From contig NC_037645.1 of assembly GCF_003254395.2 (NCBI RefSeq), positions 9,919,229 to 9,983,228 on the forward strand: a DNA stretch of 64,000 bases, in the 5' to 3' direction. The translations under genes and the position numbers were made by a program. The notes under the pieces were generated by a model that was not told the origin of the DNA, made no database searches, and saw nothing but the letters and a program-made list of their open reading frames with translations. How positions within the stretch are numbered: position 1 is the first letter of the stretch; every line of letters begins with the position of its first letter. This DNA comes from Apis mellifera (lineage: Eukaryota > Arthropoda > Insecta > Hymenoptera > Apidae). Positions 40,880 through 52,600 of the stretch are shown here, piece by piece.

Positions 40880-42245
40880 AGATAAATTTTCAAGACCGAC
40901 TTTGAAAAAAAATATATATATATATATATATATATATCAAAATGGATTAATTTTAAGAAGTAAATTAATAAAATTAACAAAGAGATAATAGCGTAAAATA
41001 AAAGATATATTTGTACAAAAAAAAATATATCAGAATGCATTAATTGTGAGAAATAATAAAATAACAAAGAGATATAATACTGTGAAATAAAAGATATATA
41101 ATATTATATATATTTATAGAAAAAAAAATATATCAGACAACAAAGAAATATATACTGTGAAATAAAAGATATATAATATTATATATATTTATAGAAAAAG
41201 AAATATATAGAATGGATTAATTTTAAGAAGTAATAAAATTAACAAAGAGATAATAGCGTGAAATAAAAGATATATTTGTACAAAAAAAAAATATATATTA
41301 GAATGGATTAATTGTGAAAAGTAATAAAATTAACAAAGAAATATAATAAAAGATATATAATATTATATATAGAAAATATATATTTATAGAAAAAAGAAAT
41401 ATATTAGAATGGATTAATTATAAGAAGTAATAAAATTAATAAAGAGATATAATATTGTAAAATAAAAGATATATAATATTATATATATTTATAGAAAAAG
41501 AAATATATCAGAATGGATTAATTTTAAGAAGTAATAAAATTAACAAAGAAATATAATACTGTGAAATAAAAGATATATGTACAAAAAAAAATATATCAGA
41601 ATGAATTAATTGTGAGAAGTAATAAAATTACCAAAGAGATAATATCGTGAAATAAAATATAGTATTTTATGAAGGAAAGATAAATTTTTGACCAATGTGA
41701 TATTTATATATTCGTAGAAAAAAAATATATTAATTTCAAAAAGTAATGAAATTAACAAAGAGATATATCAGAATGAATTAATAATAAGAAGTAATGAAAT
41801 TAACAAAGAAACAATAAAAGATATAAAATATATATTTGTAGAAAAAAAGAATATATTAGAATGGATTAATAATAAGAAGAAATTAACAAAGAGATAATAA
41901 AATAAAATATCAAAATGAATCAATTTTAAAAAGTAATAAAATTAATAAAAAGATTAATATTAAAATAAAAGATATATTTGTACAAAAAAAAACTATATCA
42001 GAATGGAATTAATAATAAGAAGTAATGAAATTAACAAAAAAGATATATAATATTACATGTATTTGTAGAAAAGGAAATATATCGGAACGAAAATTAATAG
42101 TAAGAGGTAATGAAATTAACAAAGAGATAATACCTTGAAATAAAAGATTTAAAAGATATCGTATATTATATTTGCAGAGAAAAAGAGAAAGAAAAATATG
42201 GATTAATTGTGAGAAATAATAAAATTAACAAATAGACAACGCGAA
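40880..42245. repeat. AT-rich tandem array, about 14 units near 100 bp
   Basis: Unit order: GAAATAAAAGATATATAATA, a TATATTTATAGAAAAA segment, ATATATCAGAATGGATTAAT and AAGAAGTAATAAAATTAACA then AAGAGATAAT. It includes (AT)n at 40,914-40,937. Confidence 0.92.
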
Positions 42246-42689
42246 ATATTAATATAGCGCGAGACAGAGAAGGTACAAGGAAGATACCCATTCATCGACT
42301 TCCAACCAACGCACTAATTATATCATGTTCATCAACGTGCAGTTTCTATAAAAGAGGCAAGAAGACCTCATCGAAGACGCGGCTCGATTTTCCCGGAGTT
42401 TTACTAATTACACGCGTACCTGTCGGTGTTGCGGCGATGCTCGTCGAATCCGCGAATACCTCATTATCGCGAGACACGAACAGCATCCGGATTCCGCGAA
42501 CTGGAAACTTGGAAAGCCGCGGCAATTTCGTTCGTTACTCACCGTGGCCCCTGGTGATAATGATTGCGCGGCTGCATTTACATTTCTTTGGATAAAAGCC
42601 GGATAGGAAGACGACGATGACTTTCTCCCAAGTTATTCCCCCGCCAAAATACTCCTCATAGGTCTTTTAATGATCTTGCGAAAACGTAT
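42246..42689. other. single-copy GC-richer spacer
   Basis: Contains a strong minus-strand donor-like site, CCACG|GTGAGT at 42543/42542, without a recognisable exon. No gene supported. Confidence 0.45.
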
Positions 42690-44271
42690 TACAACGCTAG
42701 AGATTAGTTCAATTACCGATTTTTCTTCTTCTTTTTCTAAAAAAAAATAGAAAAATTCACGATCAAGGAAACGTTTATTCGACAGAAGAAATAGAGGAAA
42801 GAAACGAATCTAAAATATTGTTCGAGTCGTTTTTTCAAAATTCTAAGTTAAAATAAAAGAATTAGAAAAGTTAGAAGAATGAAAGGGTGGCAATTTTAAA
42901 CTTCTTCCGTGTTTTGGAAAAAGAAGAAATTAGTTCAATTACCGATTTTTCTTCTTCTTCTAAAAAAAAAAATAGAAAAATTCACGTTTCGATCAAGGAA
43001 ATGTTTATTCCACGGAAGAAATAGAGGAAAGAAACGAATCTAAAATATTGTTCGAGTCGAGAATTTTTTCGAAATTAAAATAGAAGAATGAAAGAATGGC
43101 AATTTTAACTTCTTCCGTTTTGGAAAAAAAAGAAATTAGTTTAATTACCAATTTTTCTTCTTCTTCTAAAAAAATAGAAAAATTCACGATCAAGGAAATA
43201 TTTATTCGACAGAAGAAATAGAGGAAAGAAACGAATCTAAAATATTATTCGAGTCTTTTCAAAATTTGAAATTGAAATAGAAGAATAAAAGAGTTAGAAA
43301 AATGAAAGAGTGGCAGTTTTAAACTTCTTCCGTGTTTTGGAAAAAGAAGAAATTAGTTCAATTATCGATTTTTCTTCTTCTTCTAAAAAAAAAAATAGAA
43401 AAATTCACGTTTCGATCAAGGAAACATTTATTCGATAGAAGAAATAGAGGAAAGAAACGAATCTAAAATATGTTCGAGTCGTTTTTTCAAAATTTTAAAT
43501 TAAAATAAAAGAATTAGTAGAGTTAGAAGAATGAAAGGATGGCAGTTTTAAATTTCTTCCGTGTTTTGGAAAAAGAAGAAATTAGTTCAATTACCGATTT
43601 TTCTTCTTCTTCTAAAAAAAAAAAATAAAAAAGTTCACGTTTCAAAATTCACGATCAAGGAAATGTTTATTCGACGGAAGAAATAGAGGAAAGAAACGAA
43701 TCTAAAATATTGTTCGAATCTTTTCAAAATTCTAAATTGAAATAGAAAAATTAGAAGAGTTAGAAGAATGAAAGAGTGGCAGTTTTAAATTTCTTCCGTG
43801 TTTTGGAAAAAGAAGAAATTAGTTCAATTATTTTTCTTCTTCTTCTAAAAAAATAGAAAAATTCACGATCAAGGAAATGTTTATTCGACAGAAGAAATAA
43901 AGGAAAGAAACGAATCTAAAATATTATTCGAATATTTTCAAAATTCGAAATTGAAATAGAAGAATTAGAAGACTTAGAAAAATGAAAGGGTAGCAGTTTT
44001 AAACTTCTTTCTTTCTGTTTTGGAAAAAGAAGAAATTAGTTTAATTACCGATTTTTCTTCTTCTTCTAAAAAAAAATATAAAGATTCATGTTTCAAAATT
44101 CACGATCAAGGAAACGTTTATTCCACAGAAGAAATAGAGAAAAGAAACGAATCTAAAATATTGTTCTTTTCAAAATTCGAAATTAAAATAGAAGAATTAG
44201 AAGAGTTAGAAGAATGAAAGAGTGGCAGTTTTAAACTTCTTTCTTTCTATTTTGAAAAAAAAGAAGACAAA
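42690..44271. repeat. tandem array of 7 units near 210-230 bp
   Basis: Unit order: GAAGAAATTAGTTCAATTAC, TTTTTCTTCTTCTTCTAAAA, ATTCACG(TTTC)GATCAAGG, TTTATTCGACAGAAGAAATA, GAGGAAAGAAACGAATCTAA, GAATGAAAGAGTGGCAGTTT and CTTCTTCCGTGTTTTGGAAA. A TTC microsatellite sits in each unit. Confidence 0.95.
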
Positions 44272-46181
44272 GAAAAAAATTCTAACGAAGATCAATAATA
44301 CCGCGAGCGATCGTCTCTGTTTTCCCCGTCGTTGGTCTCAGCAGGAGCGGACGTACTCCGAGGAGGAGGGGGGAGGAGAGTTGTAGTGTTATTTTTCGAA
44401 CGAACGGGCCGTGCGCGAGGGACAAAGGGACAAAGGTCGGTGGGCGAAGGCGCGAGGAAAAACAGGTGATGGCGGATACTCGGGGCGAAACAAGGCGGGG
44501 AGGGTGGCGCAGAGGTGGCGCCACCGTTGATTGACCATTTGCATAGACAAATAAGTTCCGGGGGAGTGTGCGACGGGCGGTTGTTTGCCCAGCAGTCGAA
44601 TAATCGTTTTCGAAGCGATTTCGAGCCCCCTCTGCCCAAGTGCAGCGGAGGGCAAACACCCCGGCCAAGTACCCTTTCGAAAATTTAGCGGGGCGCGAAT
44701 CGCGGGCTACAACGTGTCGATTTCCAGCCGAGCTTCCAGTCGTCCATTTCCGTGGACAATCGTCCCCCTTCCCGGACACGTTCGAATTGTCGAACAATTT
44801 TTTCTACCGCTCATTCACGGAATGAGTATCGTTCAACAAAGGAAATGGATACGTGAAATAGTTGGAGAGGTTTTTTCCCACTCGTTTGTTGATTTTTCTT
44901 TTCAGGGGGGGGGGGGAATTCAGTTCAGTTTTTCAGTCGTCGATCGTGCTTTTTCTTGTTTTTGTTTTATCTCGTTATTTCCTTCTTCTTCTTCTTCTTC
45001 TTCTTTCTCTTGTTTAGTCGAATTGTGAATTAGTTTCTTTTCTTTTTGTTTTATTTTATAGCGGAATTTTGAACGTTTAGAAGAAGTTTGAGAATCGTTC
45101 GAATTTATTGATGTAAAAAAATATATAACTTTGAAAATTTGAAGAAGAGTAATCAAACGCTATTATAATCTTCAAGACACCTCCAGAGATTCGTATTACG
45201 TGAACAAAATTTTGATTTACCGAAACTTACGAAAATAAATTTGTTGTCATTTCAAAATTTAATCGCGAGAAAATTTGTGTTTCGAAAAAATTAAATTATT
45301 ATTATTATTCCAACAGGTTGGAAGGGGGAGGGGAATTTTTCACGCAACTGTTGGAAATTGTATAAAATCACGTGGAAGAAAATCTGCATCTGACTAAACT
45401 TGCCTTAGAATACAAAGTGTTCCGAATTTCCGTATAAATCAACAGTTGTTGGAACAAGTTTCGTTGGAACAACCGGAGGCAGGAAATGGCCCAAGTTGGT
45501 CTCGGTTGCTCCCAGCAGAAAATATTCCGCGGTACGAATCGTTTAAAATCTTGCTGCACAAAAGCCATAATTTCGTAGCCATTCTCTCTCTTTTTCTCTC
45601 TCTCTGCTTTACCTAATTAAAATTCCACGTCGTGATCTACTTTTTTATTTACAATATAAACAATTCCTCGTCTTTCGACTTCTTCGAAGAGAAGAAGCTT
45701 CGTAATTTTTTTTTTTCTTATTCCTTTTCCGAAAAATTGAAATTCCCTCCTTTCATTGCAAAATTACAATGACTGTAAATAGAAGAAAGATAAATTTTTT
45801 TGAGAAAAGGGATCTCAACGAAAAAAAAGAAAAATAAAACGAGAAAGAGTTCGAGACGTTGGTGCGTTCAATTCGCCGCGGCCGGAAATGACTAACGACA
45901 GAGGAAGAAGGAGAAGGAAAGAACAACGGGGGCTGCAGCGTGATTAATTTCCCCGAGCGCGGGGTACGAATATTTTATGCACGCGGTCCCAACTTCTCCG
46001 CGCTTAATTTTCACACAGGATTCCATTATATTTTTTTTTGTAGGCTCTTTCGTCGATCCGTTGGGAAGGATCCTCGCCGCTCGTCATTATCATCCTCCTC
46101 TCTGTACACGTTATTCACGTCCCTTCCTCCAAGAAATGTTGTCCTCTCGTAGCAGACAATTTTCGGAATATATTTCACTCC

Positions 46182-46233
<52 letters not shown>

Positions 46234-46351
46234 TCTTCAAACGGAAGATGAACGATTCTACGAATTAATTAATTCTCGCGTCTTCTTTGTTCGTTAGGAA
46301 TAGTTTATATTGTAATATTCCTCGTATATACATGTCTAAATTGAATTTTGT
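44272..46351. other. 3' flank of the esterase: GC island, G12 and T46 homopolymers
   Basis: About 44,280-44,800 is GC-rich, with long overlapping frames on both strands that look like composition effects. A run of twelve G lies at 44,905-44,916, (TTC)n at 44,985-45,003 and a T46 run at 46,186-46,231. No gene recognised. Confidence 0.55.
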
Positions 46352-46628
46352 TTATAAACAGATCGCAAGTAAGATTAATGTCAAATAGAAAAATATTCGT
46401 ATGGAATATTCGTTGGTGGAAGCGTTGCTGGAAGCGTCGTCGGATACTTTTTGGGCAAAGGTCAGGTACGGTGTTATGTTTGCGTACAATTCGTCCCAAA
46501 ATTCCATTCGTTCCTGGAAAAACGTGTCGCCCACGGTCACGCTCGGGATTTTTCCATCCCCGATCAAAAGGAACTGGCCGGAATCCTTGTAATCGGGCCA
46601 CGACGATATCTTCCAAGCCGTCGGTACG
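46352..46628 (-). CDS. esterase coding exon 9 (residues 561-651 and stop)
   Basis: Acceptor GGCAG|CGTACC, stop TAA at 46354-46352. It encodes P-T-A-W, WPDY, the F-W-D-E-L-Y helix, and a small-residue stretch followed by a 14-residue hydrophobic terminus that looks like a GPI-attachment signal. I see no AATAAA in the next 100 bp; the variant AATATA lies about 40 nt past the stop. Confidence 0.87.
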
Positions 46629-49600
46629 CTGCCAATTCAAGATTTGCATTTGATTATCCCTCGAATTTGTATCTTATATATATATAAAATATGAAAAAAA
46701 TCGATCGAAGGAATCGAAATGATTTTATACCCCGTGCTCGCGAAATTGGTCCACAATTCGTTCATTATGTTGATCATGGTAACATCGTCCTCGGTGTTGT
46801 GCAACATTAGGTCCTTTAATTTCACGTTCAACGTGGGGATCAAGTAGTTCAAGTCGTCATTATGCGTCACCCCTGCAAATTGTTCGTTTATTCTTTGGAA
46901 AACCAAAGGGGAATGATGAATCATAATATTCGAAGAAAAGGAAAAGAATATTATTTCTTTCGAATTGGTCGAATTTGGAAATACTTGCCGTAACGGGTTT
47001 GGTATCCAAGGGTGAAAAAGTAGCTGAACGTGCCCTCGTAGTTGAACAAGTAAAAATACGTGCTCGAATTCATCGCTTTCGATTGGTACTTCAACGTCTG
47101 ATACGCCGGGTATAACATGAAGCCGTCGCTTGAAACCTGTAATTTAATTAAATTTAATAAATTTAATCAGTAATCAAGGAAAGGAATATTTTGGAAAATA
47201 TCTTCTTTCCAATTTATGATCGAAATCATTTTGCAATTAGAGATTTGAACGATTCGAAAAATTGGAGGAAAATTTTCTTAATTAAAAAATTCGAAAGATT
47301 CGAAAGATTAAAATTTTCTATTCCATTTCGAGATATTGTGTCTCTGTTAAATACTCACGTTCGTGATATTTTGAACCACGTTCGCAGAGGACACATTCCC
47401 GTCGAAGTAGAATTTCTCTATGGGCTCGGCCAACGGCGTGAAGTTTGAAATTATCCAATCGTACTTGGTCAATCGAGCCACGTGCTCCTCGAAATTATTT
47501 ATCAGCTCATCTTGGCAGCTCGTGTTCGTCACGTATTCTTGTAATTTGAAAAAACGAGCAACTTTTTTTTTCAAAAATCTAATTAAAACTTATAATTGAA
47601 TCCCTCGGCGGGCAAAATATATAATATTGTAGGCGTTGCTTGGGGAAAATTTTTGAAAAATACATAATTGCGAATTATATTCTACCTTGGTCTGACGCAA
47701 CAAAGGAATGGATGGAAGGATGGAATCTGATATTCCAGGTGGTTGGGAAAAGTAGGCCAACTCGAGAAAGGTGTAATTGTTCGGGATGATCCGACGGAGA
47801 CAAAAGATCTCATTATATTATTAAAAAGTGAGTGAGAGACAGAGATGAAAGCGGAAAAACTTTCTTCGATTCGATTTTTTCTTTTTCTTTTCTCTAATCA
47901 CGGAATGTTTCGAAAATTCGTACATTATTTTGTAATTTGAGGATCAAATTTAAGATTCGAATTTTTCTTGTTCTTGAAATCAGAAAATTAAATTCAAATT
48001 TTTCTTATTTTTAAAATTAAACTTAAGATTCAAATTTTTCTTGTTCTTGAAATCAAACTTAAAATTCAAATTTTTTTTATTTTTGAAATCAAACTTAAAA
48101 TTCAAACTTTTTTTTTCTTGAAATCAAACTTAAAATTAGAATTTTTCTTGTTCTTTAAATCAAACTTAAAATTCGAATTTTTCTTGTTCATAAAATTAAA
48201 CTTAAGATTCGAATTTTTCTTATTTTTGAAATCAAACTTAAAATTCGAATTTTTCTTGTTCTTGAAATCAAAAAATTAAATTCGAATTTTTTTCTTGTTT
48301 TTGAAATCAAACTTAAGATTCGAATTTTTCTTATTTTTGAAATTAAAATTCGAATTTTTCTTTTTCTTGAAATCAAACTTAAAATTCGAATTTTTCTTGT
48401 TCTGGAAATCAAACTTAAAATTCGAATTTTTCTTATTTTTGAAATCAAACTTAAAATTCGAATTTTTCTTATTTTTGAAATGAAACTTAAGATTCGAATT
48501 TTTCTTGTTCTTGAAATCAAACTTAAAATTCGAATTTTTGTAATTTTTGAAATTAAACTTAAGATTCGAATTTTTCTTGTTCTTGAAATCAAACTTCAAA
48601 TTCGAATTTTTCTTGTTTTTGAAATCAAATTTAAAATTCGAATTTTTCTTATTTTTGAAATCAAACATAAAATTCGAATTTTTCTTGTTTTTGAAATTAA
48701 ACTTAAGATTCGATTTTTTCTTGTTCTTGAAATCAAACTTAAAATTCGAATTTTTCTTATTTTTGATATCAAATTTAAAATTCGAATTTTTCTTGTACTT
48801 CTTGAAATTATTTAATTATTATGGTATATTGTTAAGATGTAAATATCCACGAATAATTAAAAATATGTGCTTTGTTTCGTTATAAAAAAGAAAGTGTGAT
48901 TTTAAACGAGAATCGTATTTATGTAAATTTGTTGTACGACTTTTCGATATAATTTGATCGACATTTTTGTGAAACGAGGTGCATATATTTTGATTATTAA
49001 GCAGCTATAATCAAGTTTTGAATATTTTTTTGTATTCATTCCTAAAAATAAAATTGAATCGTCTACAAGTTATACAACTTGTATAATGCAATAAAATATA
49101 ATCTAGTGTAAGTGAAAAAAAATGTTCTTTTCAAAACTTACCGATCGTATTCACGAGTCCTTCTTTCTGAACCACTCCCATAATAAATGGTATATCTCTG
49201 AATAAGCGGTTTTTTATCGCTGTTAAGGGATGCATCGTCACGATAGCGTCGTTTGATTCCTCCTCGATGGTCGGTTTAAAGAGGCAGCATGACTTATTCA
49301 ATACATTCTGTTTGACAAATACTCGATATTTATTATTCTTCGGGCAAATATTATAAGAACCAGAGACGAATTAGCCCGTTTTCAAAAAAGATGGAAGATT
49401 GAAAGAAAAAAGATTATGTAAAATTGCTCAAAATAATTGATATTTGAAAAAAATTATCCCAACGAAAATTCCTGTCGAAAAAGAACGTGTTGATTAATTT
49501 TGAAAAGAATTACTCTATATAATTATTATATAAAGGAATAAATAAAACTCGATGAAAATACATCCAATTTTCTAGAAAGGTATAAATAAAAAAGAAAAAG

Positions 49601-52600
49601 AAAAATATAATTGCCTAAATCCCAACGAAAATTCGTCGAAAAAAAATAATTACCATTTGAAAAGAATAAACTAAGAACTCATGAATAAAACGATACTTCA
49701 AATTTTCGAGGAAGGTATAAATAAAAAAGAGAAAGAAATATAATTGCTTAAATCCCAATGAAAATTCGTTGAAAAAGAAAAATTACCATTTAGAAAGAAT
49801 AAAACGATAGAATACTTCAAATTTTCGAGGAAGATAATAAATAATAAAAAAGAGAAAGAAAAATAATTACCTAAATCCCAACGAAAATTCGTCGAAAAAA
49901 AATAATTACTATTTGGAAAGGATAACTCATGAATAAAACGATAGAATACTTTAAATTTTTTATAAATAAAAAAGAGAAAGAAAAATAATTACTTAAATCC
50001 CAACGAAAATTCATTGAAAAAATATAATTACTATTTGGAAAGGATAACTCACGAATAAAACGATATAACACTTCAAATTTGTTATAAATAAAAAAGAGAA
50101 AGAAAAATAATTACTTAAATCCCAATAAAAATTCGTTGAAAAAAAATAATTACCATTTGGAAAGAATAACTCATGAATGAAACGATATAATACTTCAAAT
50201 TTTCGAGAAAAGTATAAATAAAAAAGAGAAAGAAAAATAATTACCTAAATCCCAATGAACATTCGTGGAAAAAGAATGTTATAATTATCATGAATAAAAC
50301 AATATAATCCTTCAAATTTTCGAGGAAAGTATAAATAAAAAAGAGAAAGAAAAATAATTACCTAAATCCTAACGAAAATTCATCAAAAAAAAATAATTAC
50401 CATTTGGAAAGAATAACTTATGAATAAAACGATATAATACTTCAAATTTTCGAGGAAGATAATAAATAATAAAAAAGAGAAAGAAAAATATAATTGCTTA
50501 AATCCCAACAAAAATTCGTCAAAAAAAAATAATTTAGAAAGAATAACTCATGAATGAAACAATATAATACTTCAAATTTTCGAGGAAAATATAAATAAAA
50601 AAAAGAAAGAAAAATAATTGCCTAAATCCCAACGAAAATTCATCGAAAAAAAATAATTATCATTTGGAAAGGATAACTCATGAATAAAACTTCAAATTTT
50701 CGAGGAAGATATAAATAAAAAAGAGAAAGAAAAATAATTGTCTAAATCGAAAATTCATCGAAAAAAAACGATAGCTCAAAATTCGATGAGAATACTTTAA
50801 ATTTTCGAAATAAAAAAAGAGGAATAACCGCGTAAAAATTTCGCACAGAAGAATGAAAAAAGTATTTTCTTACGTAATAACGATCCAGTATATTCCCCAA
50901 CTCCTCGACTTTAACATTCCTCAAACACTTCATCATTTCTTCCTCCTCCTCCTCGCTGTACTCTTCCGTCCCGTCTTCCATCCCGCTTCCACTGATCGCC
51001 ACATCCGGTGTGTACGTTGTCCTTCCTCCTTCCTCCCCCCTCCTCGCCTCGTTCCCCGTTTCCCCGCCCCCCTTATCCCCCTCCTCTTTCCTTCTCGAAG
51101 GAAGACAATGAAGATGGTCGGCTGTCTCGAGCGCTATCCTTCTTATCAAGCTTGTGGGGCTCGTGGCCCAAGGGCTGACGGCGTACCCGCTTTGCAGGAT
51201 GTACCTGTTGAACAACCCCTCCGTTTTCTCGTTAAGGGCCAACATGTGAACGGCTGCGGCGCCAGCGCTGTGACCCCACAGCGTCACTTTCTTCGGATTC
51301 CCATTGAACGAGCGAATGTTTTCCTGGACCCAACGTAGCGCCTGCACGATGTCTTTCAGACCGTAGTTACCCGGACAGGCTCTGGTGCCAGTGCTGAAGA
51401 ATCCTTTCAGGTGGAGAAGGCAAAATATTCCAGAAATTGTTTTGTTTATTTTGACGATGTTGAAAACGATGGAAGATTGTAATTCGATTGAATTGAATTG
51501 AAAATTAAGGGGTTGAAGATTATTTTGAAGAATTTGAATTTTGAAGAAATTGAGAGGAAAGGAAAGTTTTTGAGACTGGATAAAATTTCTGGGAAATTGG
51601 ATATTGATATATTGGAAAAGTGGAGATCAGGGATCATGAGAAGTTAGAATTAAAAATTTAAAGCATCGGGTAACGAAGTATTGGGAAATTGAGGATTAGA
51701 AAATTTTGGAAATTTACGAGTATATAGAATTATTATCGGAAGTTGGAAAATTGAGAGAAGGGAAAAATTAGGAAATTGGAAATTTTGGATCGTAAAAATT
51801 GTTAATTTTTATTTTTTACTTTCTAATTTAATTTTGAAACTTTTAATTTTGTAAATTTGCACATTGACGAAATTTTTAAGTTTCATTCAGAAAAACAGTG
51901 GATATTTAAATTGGAAAATTGTATTTATTTTTTTTTCTTAGATATTTTCTAATTTTAATTTTGAAACTTTTGCTATTTGAACTTGTGTAAATTTGCACAT
52001 TTGGTGAAAATTTTTAAATTTCACTCAAATTTTCAATAGCGTCAATAAATGGCAAAATTATTACCTAAAAGATTTGTACGATAATTCATCAGAACCAAGA
52101 TTACGTCCTGATCCATTATATAATCTGGTGGAAATTTGTGGCTGCTAGCATTACCAGTGGAGAATTTTCCACCGTACACGTATACCATTACCGGAAGCCC
52201 ACTTTTCTTCACATTTTCTGAAATTTCCTAAACGAAAAAAAAAAAGAAAAAATCTATTAAAGTTTCTCCCAATGTTTTATTAATGTTTTAAAAAATCATT
52301 GAAATCATTATTTCTATCAACGACGAATAAAATCAATAATCGAATAAAATTATTTTCTATTTTGAAAAATTATCATTCGAATAACTGAAAAATAAAATGT
52401 AAATCTACGTTTAAAAATATTACGACAATTAAAGAACGATATTTTCTAAAAAAAAAAAAAAAAGCAAATGATTTATTTGAAAGAATATGATATAATTGAA
52501 AGGATAGAAAAGAATTTACGTTTATTAATGTTTTAAAAGATCATTGAAATCGTCGATTCTATCAACAATGTCAATAATCGAATAAAATTATTTTCTATTT

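Noticed and set aside
44282..44797. 171-codon minus-strand ORF in a GC-rich island
   Set aside because: Several frames on both strands are open together, with no domain, start context or splice support; GC-rich composition explains it.
47680..47800. Possible extra esterase exon between exons 5 and 6
   Set aside because: Exons 5 and 6 already join in phase (G|AA gives Glu) and the segment has no family motif.
48188..48885. Overlapping ORFs of 110-134 codons on both strands with 12-residue repeats
   Set aside because: They arise because the 36-bp intronic minisatellite is a multiple of three. Frames are open on both strands and there is no start context or conserved domain.
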